From the NCBI GenBank assembly GCA_030619615.1, contig JAUXBC010000018.1, forward strand, positions 1-12,239: 12,239 bases of DNA. The letters run 5' to 3'. The number at the start of each line of letters is the position of its first letter. Within the stretch, counting starts at the first letter, position 1. This document shows, piece by piece, positions 1-5,930 of the stretch. Position numbers and translations under genes: made by a program. Under the pieces are notes generated by a model. It ran no database searches. It had not been told where the DNA came from and worked only from the letters and a program-made list of their open reading frames with translations. The DNA is from Dehalococcoidia bacterium (GTDB lineage Bacteria > Chloroflexota > Dehalococcoidia > E44-bin15).

Positions 1-293
1 TCGCTCGCCCCACCATCCTCAAGATGATGGGGAAAAAGAACCTCTCAAAGCCGATGGCTAGGGCGATTCTGGAGGGCAGGGTGGAAAATACCGACGGTCG
101 CCGCATCTTCGCCCGGGCGATGGTGAGAAGGGAGGGCGATCAATACTTCGCCCGGCTCAGCGGACCCCAGGGCTCCGGGATCCTTACCTCCATGGCCAGA
201 GCCAACGCGCTTGTCATCGTTCCAGAGGATGTGAAGACAGTCAAGGAGGGGGAAACGGTTCAGGTGCTCATGCTCGATTGGACGGAGGAATAA
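1..293 (+). CDS. moeA: MoeA C-terminal domain, molybdopterin molybdenumtransferase (5' truncated by window)
   Basis: The reading frame is open from the window edge (first full codon at position 3) to TAA at 291-293. Upstream of the first ATG at 24 the frame still encodes ARPTILK, which matches the conserved RPxLxKMxG stretch just before the last domain of MoeA, so this is the 3' end of a longer gene and not an 89-residue protein. The visible part fits the small beta-rich domain IV: GRRIFARAMV, then GPQGSGILTSMARANALVIVP, where QGSG(I/M)L-S-ARA is a family hallmark, and an acidic end. MoeA inserts molybdate into adenylylated molybdopterin in the cytoplasm, the last step of molybdenum cofactor synthesis; some homologues handle tungstate. 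The next gene is mobB, 72 bp downstream on the same strand, which supports the call. The catalytic domain is outside the window and cannot be checked. Confidence 0.87.
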   Translation, partial: ARPTILKMMGKKNLSKPMARAILEGRVENTDGRRIFARAMVRREGDQYFARLSGPQGSGILTSMARANALVIVPEDVKTVKEGETVQVLMLDWTEE

Positions 294-365
294 AGGAAAC
301 CAGCTCTATGCATTAAGAACACCAAGGCGATGGCGAGGATGTCAGGGAAAGGAGAGTTCGAAAAA

Positions 366-1016
366 ATGCTACCCGTTGTCTCCATAGTGGGCAAATCGAA
401 AGCGGGCAAGACCACCCTGGTGGAACGCCTGGTTGCTGAGCTGAAGGGGCGTGGCTATCGCGTTGCCACCATAAAACACATCGATCGAGATTTTGAACTG
501 GATCAGTCGGGCAAGGATAGCTGGCGACACGCCCAATCGGGAAGCGATGCCGTGGTCATCAGCTCCCCGCGGAAGATTGCCCTTATCAAGCCCGTGGACC
601 ACGATGCCACCATCGAGGAGGTGCTGCGCCTCATCGGCGAGGACTTTGACATCGTGCTCACTGAGGGATTTAGAAAGGGCTCTGCCCCCAAGATCGAGGT
701 GCACCGCAAGGAGCTAAAGGAAGGTCTCCTCTGCCCCCCCAAGGAGCTCCTTGCCCTCGTCACCGACGAGCCCCTCGATGCCGAGGTGCCTCAGTTCCCC
801 TGGGGCGATGTCTCAGCAGTCGCCAGCCTTATCGAAGAGAGGTTGATCGCCAAAAGGGCAGCGGAGGATACGGTGCTCTTTATAAATGGCTCCCCAGTCC
901 CCCTCAATCCCTTCACCAAACAATTCATCAGCAGTACCCTGATGGGCATGGTATCGGCGCTTCGGGGTGTAAGGAAGATAAGGAGCGTGGAAGTCTTTGT
1001 GAGAAAGAAGAACTGA
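366..1016 (+). CDS. mobB: MobB, molybdopterin-guanine dinucleotide biosynthesis GTPase-like protein
   Basis: A 216-residue P-loop protein. The Walker A motif GKSKAGKTT is at about residues 9-17, followed by VATIKH and, in mid-protein, DIVLTEGFRK and KIEVHR, the usual MobB pattern. The C-terminal 50 residues (VLFINGSPVPLNPFTKQFI onward) form an extra domain that I recall from MobB proteins of anaerobes; I do not know its role. MobB helps MobA attach GMP to molybdopterin to make the bis-MGD cofactor of DMSO reductase-type enzymes. ATG at 366 is preferred over the in-frame ATGs at 330 and 339 because the family starts just before the P-loop and a GGAAAGGAG ribosome site lies at 345-353, although its spacing of about 12 nt is long. 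The gene follows moeA and is probably cotranscribed with it. It ends 26 bp from the convergent XRE gene. Confidence 0.9.
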   Translation: MLPVVSIVGKSKAGKTTLVERLVAELKGRGYRVATIKHIDRDFELDQSGKDSWRHAQSGSDAVVISSPRKIALIKPVDHDATIEEVLRLIGEDFDIVLTEGFRKGSAPKIEVHRKELKEGLLCPPKELLALVTDEPLDAEVPQFPWGDVSAVASLIEERLIAKRAAEDTVLFINGSPVPLNPFTKQFISSTLMGMVSALRGVRKIRSVEVFVRKKN

Positions 1017-1042
1017 TGCCTGCCCCGACCCAGCCCCAGAGC

Positions 1043-1447
1043 CTAGCCCAGCAGGGAGAACCTGGAGCCCTCCCAGACCTCCATGGTGTCGCCAAAGGTT
1101 GACAGGATTTTGCTCCTCCTCCACTTGATGTACTCAAGTACCCTTTCCTTGTCCTCCAAGGGGAGCTCTGCCGCCTGCATGACTATCTCCCGCAGACGTG
1201 GATCCTCAAGGAGGAGGGCTTGGTCTCGCCAATACCTGTCAGCAGAGGACTCCAGGAAGTAGTTTAGGGGTTTTCTCAGGGCCTGGGCGATCTCCTCCAG
1301 TTTAGCGAGCTGCAGCCTTCTTTTCCCCAGCTCATAGTTGGACAGCGCGGACTGGGTACAACCAATTCTTACCGCTAGCCCCCCCTGCGATAGGCCTGCC
1401 TCCTCCCGCGCCTGTTGAATTTTCCTGCCGATCTCCGAGTAGCCCAT
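1043..1447 (-). CDS. XRE/Cro-CI family helix-turn-helix transcriptional regulator
   Basis: A 134-residue protein. Residues about 4-60 form an HTH_3/XRE DNA-binding domain: IGRKIQQAREEAGLSQGGLA (helix 1 and the start of the recognition unit), then IGCTQSALSNYELGKRRLQL and LEEIAQAL. The remaining 70 residues are charged and helical (DPRLREIVMQAAELPLEDKE) and may serve dimerisation; no known ligand or protease domain is visible. The frame extends upstream to 1552, but ATG at 1447 fits the family start. It is preceded by AGGGAAGG and lies 35 nt after the predicted transcription start. The gene is divergent from the DUF6125-like gene, and palindromes cover both core promoters, so autorepression and control of the neighbour are likely (inference). 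The target and signal are unknown. Confidence 0.88.
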   Translation of the reverse strand: MGYSEIGRKIQQAREEAGLSQGGLAVRIGCTQSALSNYELGKRRLQLAKLEEIAQALRKPLNYFLESSADRYWRDQALLLEDPRLREIVMQAAELPLEDKERVLEYIKWRRSKILSTFGDTMEVWEGSRFSLLG

Positions 1448-1471
1448 GCCTTCCCTGCCCCTAAATCCTTT

Positions 1472-1486
1472 ATCACACTTTGTGAT
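1472..1486. promoter_or_regulatory. Palindrome over the XRE gene start site, candidate operator
   Basis: ATCACACTTTGTGAT is a perfect inverted repeat with 6-bp arms and a 3-nt spacer. It covers the predicted transcription start (about 1482) of the minus-strand XRE gene, where a bound repressor would block transcription. The arm-spacer-arm geometry matches the two palindromes at 1539-1564. It is not a CRP site, because the half-sites are in the reverse order and too close together. Confidence 0.5.
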
Positions 1487-1488
1487 TG

Positions 1489-1517
1489 ATTTTAGCACAA
1501 AAACAAGAGAAATACAA
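1489..1517 (-). promoter_or_regulatory. Promoter of the XRE regulator, extended -10
   Basis: On the minus strand there is TGCTAAAAT (1497 to 1489), an extended -10 with a 5/6 hexamer. A weak TTGTAT (1517-1512) lies 17 bp upstream as the -35. Predicted start is about 1482, leaving a 35-nt leader before ATG 1447. Confidence 0.55.
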
Positions 1518-1526
1518 CAAAAAGTA

Positions 1527-1555
1527 TTGACAATCCTGTGACAATATGTCATAAA
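1527..1555 (+). promoter_or_regulatory. Promoter of the DUF6125-like gene
   Basis: A perfect -35, TTGACA (1527-1532), a 17-bp spacer ending in TGT, and CATAAA (1550-1555, 4/6) as an extended -10. Predicted start is about 1562, which lies downstream of the GTG at 1538 and therefore argues against that codon as the translation start. Confidence 0.6.
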
Positions 1556-1564
1556 TATTATGAC
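1539..1564. promoter_or_regulatory. Two overlapping palindromes over the DUF6125-like gene promoter, candidate operators
   Basis: TGACAATATGTCA (1539-1551; 5-bp arms, 3-nt spacer) overlaps GTCATAAATATTATGAC (1548-1564; 7-bp arms, 3-nt spacer). Together they cover the spacer, the -10 and the predicted start site of the plus-strand promoter. Binding by the adjacent XRE protein is the simplest explanation; this is inferred from position and symmetry only. Confidence 0.5.
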
Positions 1565-1591
1565 GATTTGTTGAAGAAAGAGGGCAGAGAA

Positions 1592-2089
1592 TTGTCAACA
1601 GTCAAGCTAACTGCTGAGCAAAGGGAGGAGATCCTGAGGGATAACTGGAATTCCCATGATGCCCGATGGTATCTCAAGGTAGCCCAGGAGCTGGGCTTTG
1701 ATGTTGCCAACAGATTGAATCACATCGTCATCAGGTCTATGGGCAAGACCGAAATGAAAAGGTTAGCTCAAGCTGTCGGGGTGGAGAAGGTCAGGGACGT
1801 CCAGGAGCTCTTGGAGGTGTTCGATATGATGATGGAGTTGTATTTCCCGCAGCAGGTTTACCGGCAAAGGATCGAGCACAAAAAGCGTTTCCGAAGCACG
1901 GTTACCAAGTGCTTTGTTGCCGAGATGGTTCTCCAAGCTGGCGCCGCCGATGTCTACGATTGTGCCTGTGCCGCTCGCTTTGAGGGCTGGCTCGCCGCGC
2001 TCGGCCTCGAGGGCGGGGTATCCATAGAGAGGAGCATGCTGTGGGGAGAGCCAACCTGCGAGATCGTCTTCAGAATAGCTAAGTGGTAG
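1592..2089 (+). CDS. DUF6125-like protein of unknown function
   Basis: A 165-residue protein that I recognise as resembling the DUF6125 / L-2-amino-thiazoline-4-carboxylate hydrolase-like group common in anaerobes. Supporting blocks are RDNWNSHDARWYLKVAQELG near the N-terminus, a conserved NRLNHIVIRSMGKTEMKRL segment, and near the C-terminus KCFVAEMVLQAGAADVYDC followed by ARFEGWLAALG. The aligned cysteines in KCF, YDCAC and PTCE could bind a metal or ligand. The enzymatic activity of such members is not established and I assign none. The frame is open from GTG 1538, but the promoter there would start transcripts near 1562. TTG 1592 lies after AAGAGGG at a spacing of about 8 nt, so I chose it. 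There is no signal peptide or membrane segment. The divergent XRE gene probably regulates it. Confidence 0.7.
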   Translation: MSTVKLTAEQREEILRDNWNSHDARWYLKVAQELGFDVANRLNHIVIRSMGKTEMKRLAQAVGVEKVRDVQELLEVFDMMMELYFPQQVYRQRIEHKKRFRSTVTKCFVAEMVLQAGAADVYDCACAARFEGWLAALGLEGGVSIERSMLWGEPTCEIVFRIAKW

Positions 2090-2101
2090 TTCGCTCACCT
2101 G

Positions 2102-2149
2102 GGAGCCTATAGATGCCTAAAACCTCAGCTCGAAGTGGCTATAGGCTCC
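2102..2149. repeat. 11-bp perfect inverted repeat between convergent genes
   Basis: GGAGCCTATAG (2102-2112) and CTATAGGCTCC (2139-2149) are perfect inverted copies separated by 26 nt. One arm lies inside the last codons of the acylphosphatase gene and the other beyond its stop. The DUF6125-like gene ends 12 bp before the left arm. The position suggests a bidirectional transcript-end hairpin, but no T-run follows on either strand, so intrinsic termination is uncertain. Confidence 0.6.
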
Positions 2150-2401
2150 GCTATATTCCGACCAATTTACCTCCACCCGCTCCACCCATGCCCCGCGTGG
2201 TCCCACCTCCAAATGCCTCAAGAGCTGCTCCAGTTTCTCCCTCTCCCCCTCAGCTTTTACTTCCACAGCGCTCTCGAGGAGGAGGTTTCTTACATAGCCG
2301 CTGAGCCCGAGGTCTCTGGCGTGGCGCAGGACAAAATAGCGAAAATTTACCCCCTGAACAAAACCATGCACAATTGCGTGAAGACCTGCCTGCTCGCACA
2401 T
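2117..2401 (-). CDS. acyP: Acylphosphatase
   Basis: A 94-residue single-domain protein of normal family length. The phosphate-binding loop HGFVQGVNFR places the catalytic arginine at R21, and GYVRN gives the catalytic asparagine at N39. The fold then follows with VEVKAEGEREKLEQLL and a final strand, SHFELRF. Acylphosphatases hydrolyse carboxyl-phosphate bonds, such as acetyl phosphate or carbamoyl phosphate, in the cytoplasm. The start at ATG 2401 is preceded by AAAAAGG and comes 18 bp after the stop of the radical SAM gene, so the two genes are almost certainly cotranscribed. In this anaerobic acyl-CoA context it could remove acyl phosphates, but the real substrate is not visible. Confidence 0.92.
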   Translation of the reverse strand: MCEQAGLHAIVHGFVQGVNFRYFVLRHARDLGLSGYVRNLLLESAVEVKAEGEREKLEQLLRHLEVGPRGAWVERVEVNWSEYSGAYSHFELRF

Positions 2402-2419
2402 TTGCTAACCTTTTTATAG

Positions 2420-3349
2420 CTAGAGGAGCCTTGCCAGGGAACGGGGTCTGACTCCATCTAGCCTCTCCAGGCCGTGCTCTCGGGCCAGGTTCACCGCCTC
2501 AGTGAATTCTTGCCTTGTGAGAGGACGGGAAAGCGAGGGGATCTTGAAGGCTCGATGCGAGGGATAGTACTGAGCCATCACATTTAGATAGGTATTGGTG
2601 GAGATCTCCTCGGCGATGAAGCGCACCACCCCCTCGGTTCCGGCGATGCCATTAGGCAAAACGAGATGCCGGATAAGGAGGCCCCGCCTAGCGATACCCC
2701 GCTCATCCACCTCCAGGTCGCCAACCTGGCGATGCATCTCCTTTACCGCCGCCCGGTTCGCCGCGGGATATTCTTTGACCCCGGAGAATCTTCGGGCGTT
2801 TCTCTCATTGGAGTACTTCATATCGGGCATGTAGATATCGACGATACCGTCGAGAAGCTTCAGGGTTTCCAGCGATTCATAGCCGCCGCAGTTATAGACC
2901 AGAGGAGCGGAGAGCCCCAATCCTGCCGCCACCAGCAGTGCCTCCAGGATCTGGGGCACGACATGGGTGGGGGTGACCAGGTTTATATTATGACAGCCTC
3001 GCTGCTGGAGGGAGAGCATCATCTTTGCTATCTCCCCCCTGCTCGCCTCCCTCCCCTCACCTAACTGACTGATGGAATAGTTCTGGCAGAACATGCATCT
3101 CAGGTTGCAGTGAGTAAAGAAGATCGTCCCCGAGCCATGAATTCCCACCAGGGGCGCCTCCTCACCGAAGTGGGGCCCGCAACTTGAGACCACGGCCACA
3201 TCGGCGGTGCGACACACGCCCGTTTCGCCCCCGAGCCTGTTGACGCGGCAGCGGCGGGGGCAAAGCTCACAGCTGTGGAGGATCGCCCGAGCGCGATCGA
3301 CCCTCTCCTCCAGCTCCCCAGTTCTATAAAGCTGCTGGTAGGCGGCCAA
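2420..3349 (-). CDS. PflX-like radical SAM protein (pyruvate formate-lyase activase-related)
   Basis: A 309-residue radical SAM protein. The [4Fe-4S]-SAM motif CNLRCMFCQN has cysteines at 81, 85 and 88. An N-terminal cysteine cluster (C27, C30, C34, C46: CELCPRRC and GVC) precedes it, as in the COG1313/PflX group. Other conserved blocks are NLVTPTHVVPQILEAL, YNCGGYES, DIYMPDMKY and RHLVLPNG. The family is related to glycyl-radical enzyme activases, but most PflX members have no assigned substrate, and no glycyl-radical enzyme gene is in this window. The start is TTG 3349: AGGAGG lies about 9 nt upstream, inside the end of the preceding 48-codon gene, while the nearby ATG 3357 is out of frame. 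The start is 5 nt after the upstream stop, so translation is probably coupled. Confidence 0.88.
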   Translation of the reverse strand: MAAYQQLYRTGELEERVDRARAILHSCELCPRRCRVNRLGGETGVCRTADVAVVSSCGPHFGEEAPLVGIHGSGTIFFTHCNLRCMFCQNYSISQLGEGREASRGEIAKMMLSLQQRGCHNINLVTPTHVVPQILEALLVAAGLGLSAPLVYNCGGYESLETLKLLDGIVDIYMPDMKYSNERNARRFSGVKEYPAANRAAVKEMHRQVGDLEVDERGIARRGLLIRHLVLPNGIAGTEGVVRFIAEEISTNTYLNVMAQYYPSHRAFKIPSLSRPLTRQEFTEAVNLAREHGLERLDGVRPRSLARLL

Positions 3350-3353
3350 ATTT

Positions 3354-3500
3354 TCATTCCTCCTCAGCGCTCTTGACCTTCTTCCTCTTCTTAGTCACCT
3401 CAACGGTCACCGGAGGTTGAAGCACGGTGGTGATTCCCGACTTCTTGGCCCCCTTTTTCAGTTTCTTTGGCTCCCGCCTTCGATAATCTCGGCCACCCAT
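3354..3500 (-). CDS. Small lysine/arginine-rich protein, 48 residues
   Basis: ATG at 3500 is preceded by GAGGTG at a spacing of 5-6 nt, and the frame ends at TGA 3354-3356. The product begins MGGRDYRRREPKKLKKGAKK, has a middle segment VLQPPVTVEV, and ends in KKRKKVKSAEEE. It has no cysteine, no membrane segment and no recognisable domain. The basic composition suggests contact with RNA, DNA or the ribosome (inference). I recall similar small MGGRDYR-type proteins in Chloroflexota but cannot verify this. The strong ribosome site, the promoter 36-64 bp upstream and the tight coupling to the radical SAM gene support it as real. It is first in the minus-strand group with the radical SAM and acylphosphatase genes. 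Confidence 0.72.
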   Translation of the reverse strand: MGGRDYRRREPKKLKKGAKKSGITTVLQPPVTVEVTKKRKKVKSAEEE

Positions 3501-3535
3501 TTTGACACCTCAACCTTAGCACCCTCCAATTGGAA

Positions 3536-3564
3536 AGTTTACCAGAAGAGAGTTGTCTTGACAA
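3536..3564 (-). promoter_or_regulatory. Promoter of the small protein / radical SAM / acylphosphatase group
   Basis: On the minus strand: TTGTCA (3564-3559, 5/6), a 17-bp spacer ending in TGG, and TAAACT (3541-3536, 4/6) with an extended TGn. Predicted start is about 3529, leaving a leader of about 28 nt. Its -35 overlaps the -35 of the tRNA-Asp promoter by 5 bp. Confidence 0.55.
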
Positions 3565-3586
3565 GGTAGGCTTGCGCTGATACAAT
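3558..3586 (+). promoter_or_regulatory. tRNA-Asp promoter
   Basis: TTGACA (3558-3563), a 17-bp spacer ending in TGA, and TACAAT (3581-3586): a near-consensus sigma70-type promoter with an extended -10. Predicted start is about 3593, some 34 nt before the mature tRNA. Confidence 0.8.
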
Positions 3587-3626
3587 GCGACATCGAGCCC
3601 TTAGCCCAAGTTTGGACCAAGCCTCC

Positions 3627-3703
3627 GGCCCCGTAGTGTAGCGGCTTAGCACGCCACCCTGTCAAGGTGGAGATCGTGGGTTCAAATCCCATCGGGGCCG
3701 CCA
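3627..3703 (+). tRNA. tRNA-Asp (anticodon GTC)
   Basis: A complete cloverleaf. The acceptor arm GGCCCCG (3627-3633) pairs with CGGGGCC (3693-3699). The D stem is GTGT/GCAC. The anticodon stem CCACC/GGTGG carries the loop CTGTCAA with GTC at 3661-3663. The variable region is 5 nt. The T stem GTGGG/CCCAT has the loop TTCAAAT. The discriminator is G3700, and CCA is encoded at 3701-3703. Confidence 0.97.
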
Positions 3704-3717
3704 AAAAGGCTTTTCTT

Positions 3718-3738
3718 GGTCGCAACCCCGTTGTGACC
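3718..3738 (+). terminator. 9-bp hairpin downstream of tRNA-Asp
   Basis: GGTCGCAAC (3718-3726) pairs with GTTGTGACC (3730-3738) around a CCC loop, with one G-U pair. It lies 15 nt after the tRNA, where a transcript end or processing stem is expected. No T-run follows, so classic intrinsic termination is doubtful, and read-through into the synthetase genes is possible because I see no strong separate promoter for them. Confidence 0.4.
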
Positions 3739-3791
3739 CTCTACATTTGAAATTCCCGCCAAATAGCGGGACCATCAAGGAGGAAGACTTC

Positions 3792-4490
3792 ATGGTCGTG
3801 GACGAGATAATCAGCGCGGCGAGAAAAGAAGGGAGGACATACCTAACAGAGCTAGAATCGAAGCAAATCCTGAAAGAGGCGGGGATAAATACCACCGAGA
3901 TAGGACTTGCCCGGGCAAAGGAGGAGGCGATCTCCCTCTCAAGGGAGATCGGCTTCCCAGTGGCGCTAAAAATAGTCTCCCCCGATGTCCTCCATAAGAC
4001 CGATGCCGGAGGGGTGAAGCTGAGCCTGAATAGCGAGGAGGAGGTGGGTAAGGCTTTCGATGAGATCATCTCCTCGATAAAGGCTCATGAGCCAACGGCG
4101 AATATTCAAGGGGTATCGGTTCAAAACATGGCAAGACCGGGGACGGAGGTGATCATTGGCATGTCCAAGGATCCCCAGTTTGGACCGGTGCTCATGTTTG
4201 GGCTTGGTGGCATTTTGGTGGAGGTGCTTAAGGATGTCTCCTTCAGGATCGTGCCGCTAACGAGGAGGGATGCCCGCGAGATGATCAAGGAGATAAAGGG
4301 ATACCCAATCCTTGAGGGATATCGGGGGCAGGAGCCTGCCGATATCGCAGTGCTGGAGGAATTTCTGCTTAAGGTTTCCGATTTTGTGGAGCGTAAGCCA
4401 GAGATAAAGGAGCTGGACATCAACCCTATCTTCGCCTATAGCGATGGTGCTGTGGCTGTCGATGCTCGGGTGATCCTTGAAGCTGAGTAA
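3792..4490 (+). CDS. Acyl-CoA synthetase (ADP-forming), beta subunit (ATP-grasp)
   Basis: A 232-residue protein, the usual size of a separate beta subunit of ADP-forming acetyl/acyl-CoA synthetase. The ATP-grasp fold is seen in ELESKQILKEAGI near the start, FPVALKIVSPDVLHKTDAGG (H68 corresponds to the family's second phosphohistidine), GTEVIIGMSKDPQFGPVLMF, then ELDINPIFA, a metal/nucleotide-site signature near the end. With the alpha subunit it converts acyl-CoA, ADP and phosphate to acid, CoA and ATP, a substrate-level phosphorylation used by archaea and some anaerobic bacteria. ATG 3792 follows AAGGAGGA at 3778-3785 with ideal spacing, so the upstream in-frame TTG at 3747 is unnecessary. 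The 3' end overlaps the alpha gene by 14 bp. Which acyl group is used cannot be told. Confidence 0.92.
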   Translation: MVVDEIISAARKEGRTYLTELESKQILKEAGINTTEIGLARAKEEAISLSREIGFPVALKIVSPDVLHKTDAGGVKLSLNSEEEVGKAFDEIISSIKAHEPTANIQGVSVQNMARPGTEVIIGMSKDPQFGPVLMFGLGGILVEVLKDVSFRIVPLTRRDAREMIKEIKGYPILEGYRGQEPADIAVLEEFLLKVSDFVERKPEIKELDINPIFAYSDGAVAVDARVILEAE

Positions 4491-5913
4491 CAGGGCCAGA
4501 TTGAAAGACATCGTTAAAAAGCTCGATCGCGCGTTCAACCCGCGCTCTGTGGCTGTGGTCGGCGACAAGCGAGAGATGGACTATATGTGGCTGAGGAGCC
4601 TGGCTAACTTTCAGGGGAGGCTCTACTCAGTTCAGATCGATGAAAAGGAGCTGCCGGGGATCGAGGCACTGGGGGTCAAAAACTACTTCAGCCTTCTCGA
4701 TATCCCAGAGTCGGTGGATTATGTTATCGTTGCCGTGCCCAGAGCAGTAGCCCCCAAGATCGTAAAGGAGTGCATCGATAAGAAGGTGGGGGGAGTGATG
4801 CTCTTCACCTCGGGATTCGCCGAGACCAATACCGAGGAGGGGATCAGGCTACAGGAGATCATCACAGAGATGGCCAGGGAGGCCGATTTAAACCTCATTG
4901 GACCCAATTGCGTGGGCATCTTCAACCCCAGAATCGGACTGTGCCATGCCGTGGATCAATACTACGGCGACGGCGGCCCGGTAGGTTTCATCTCCCAGAG
5001 CGGCACCCATGCCACCTACTTTAGCCTGGTGGGGGCGCTCAACGGGATCAAGATCTCTAAATCGGTAAGCTATGGCAACGCCGTGGTTCTCGATTGCACC
5101 GACTATATGGAGTACCTCGCCGAGGATGAGGATACCAAGGTAATCGGCATGTATATAGAGGGGGTGAGGAAGGGGAGGCAGTTCTTCACCTCCCTGAGGG
5201 AGATCGCCAAGAGAAAGCCTGTGCTCATCTGGAAAGGGGGGGAGACCGAGGAGGGAACCAGAGCGACAGCATCCCATACCGCCTCTTTGGCGGAGTCCCC
5301 TCTAGTTTGGGATGCTCTGATCAAGCAATGCGGGGCGATCAAGGTGGATAACTTTGAGGAAATGGTTGATACCACAAAGGCATTGCTCTACCTGAAACCG
5401 ACCACCGGGGCCAGGGTGGGGCTTTGTGCCATGACCGGGGGGCAATCTGTGGTGATCGCAGATGCCTTCGCCAAGGCAGGACTGGAGATCCCCTTGCTCA
5501 GCGAGAGGTCCTATCAGGAATTTGCCTCCTTCTTCAATATTATCGGGAGCAGCTATCGAAATCCTCTGGATATAAGCTCCAATCTCATACCTATGGACAA
5601 CATCATAAGGTGCATGGATATCCTCAACGAGGATGAGAACCTCGACTCGGTAGTTCTGGAATTGTCTGTTGCCTTCCTGACGCGAATAGCGCGATTCATC
5701 CCTATCTTCTTGGACGAGCTCATCGATGCCCTGGCCCTCTACAACGCGCGGTGCAACAAACCCTTTCTCACCATCCTTGTCTCTGTTCATGCCGAAACTG
5801 AAGCCATCGAGGCGAGACAAAAATTAGTGGAAAGAGGTATCCCCAGCTTCCCCAGCTTTGAGAGGGGGGCTAAGGCCTTAAAGAAAGTCGTGGAGTATTA
5901 TAAAAGCCTTTAG
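4477..5913 (+). CDS. Acyl-CoA synthetase (ADP-forming), alpha subunit (CoA-binding, phosphohistidine)
   Basis: A 478-residue protein. It has an N-terminal CoA-binding Rossmann domain (NPRSVAVVGD, residues 21-30), then a succinyl-CoA ligase-like domain with LIGPNCVGIFNP (140-151), GFISQSGTHATYF (170-182) and SYGNAVVLDCTDY (198-210). The loop ATASHTASLAES places the active-site phosphohistidine at H267. A third flavodoxin-like ligase domain follows from about 310 (CAMTGGQSV). The Rossmann loop GDKREMDYMWLRSL lacks the usual second glycine-rich turn. The start is TTG 4477, with GGTGAT at 4469-4474 positioned to pair with the 3' part of the anti-SD; TTG 4501 is an alternative. The 14-bp overlap with the beta gene implies translational coupling and a 1:1 complex. 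Confidence 0.92.
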   Translation: MKLSNRARLKDIVKKLDRAFNPRSVAVVGDKREMDYMWLRSLANFQGRLYSVQIDEKELPGIEALGVKNYFSLLDIPESVDYVIVAVPRAVAPKIVKECIDKKVGGVMLFTSGFAETNTEEGIRLQEIITEMAREADLNLIGPNCVGIFNPRIGLCHAVDQYYGDGGPVGFISQSGTHATYFSLVGALNGIKISKSVSYGNAVVLDCTDYMEYLAEDEDTKVIGMYIEGVRKGRQFFTSLREIAKRKPVLIWKGGETEEGTRATASHTASLAESPLVWDALIKQCGAIKVDNFEEMVDTTKALLYLKPTTGARVGLCAMTGGQSVVIADAFAKAGLEIPLLSERSYQEFASFFNIIGSSYRNPLDISSNLIPMDNIIRCMDILNEDENLDSVVLELSVAFLTRIARFIPIFLDELIDALALYNARCNKPFLTILVSVHAETEAIEARQKLVERGIPSFPSFERGAKALKKVVEYYKSL

Positions 5914-5930
5914 GCGCCACGCCCCACGAT

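Noticed and set aside
1472..1486. CRP/FNR-type binding site (TCACA and TGTGA half-sites)
   Set aside because: The half-sites are in the opposite order and only a few bases apart, unlike TGTGA-N6-TCACA; an XRE operator fits better.
3354..3500. Small gene as RiPP precursor for the radical SAM enzyme
   Set aside because: The peptide lacks cysteines and a leader/core layout, is dominated by Lys/Arg, and the radical SAM protein lacks a SPASM or RRE region. The PflX group is not known for RiPP maturation.
3662..4069. Minus-strand open frame across the tRNA-Asp gene
   Set aside because: It translates the antisense of the tRNA (WDLNPRSPP-type tail) and of the synthetase beta gene, a known spurious pattern.
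5302..5820. Minus-strand open frame of 172 codons
   Set aside because: It is antisense to the synthetase alpha subunit, whose motifs are intact on the plus strand.
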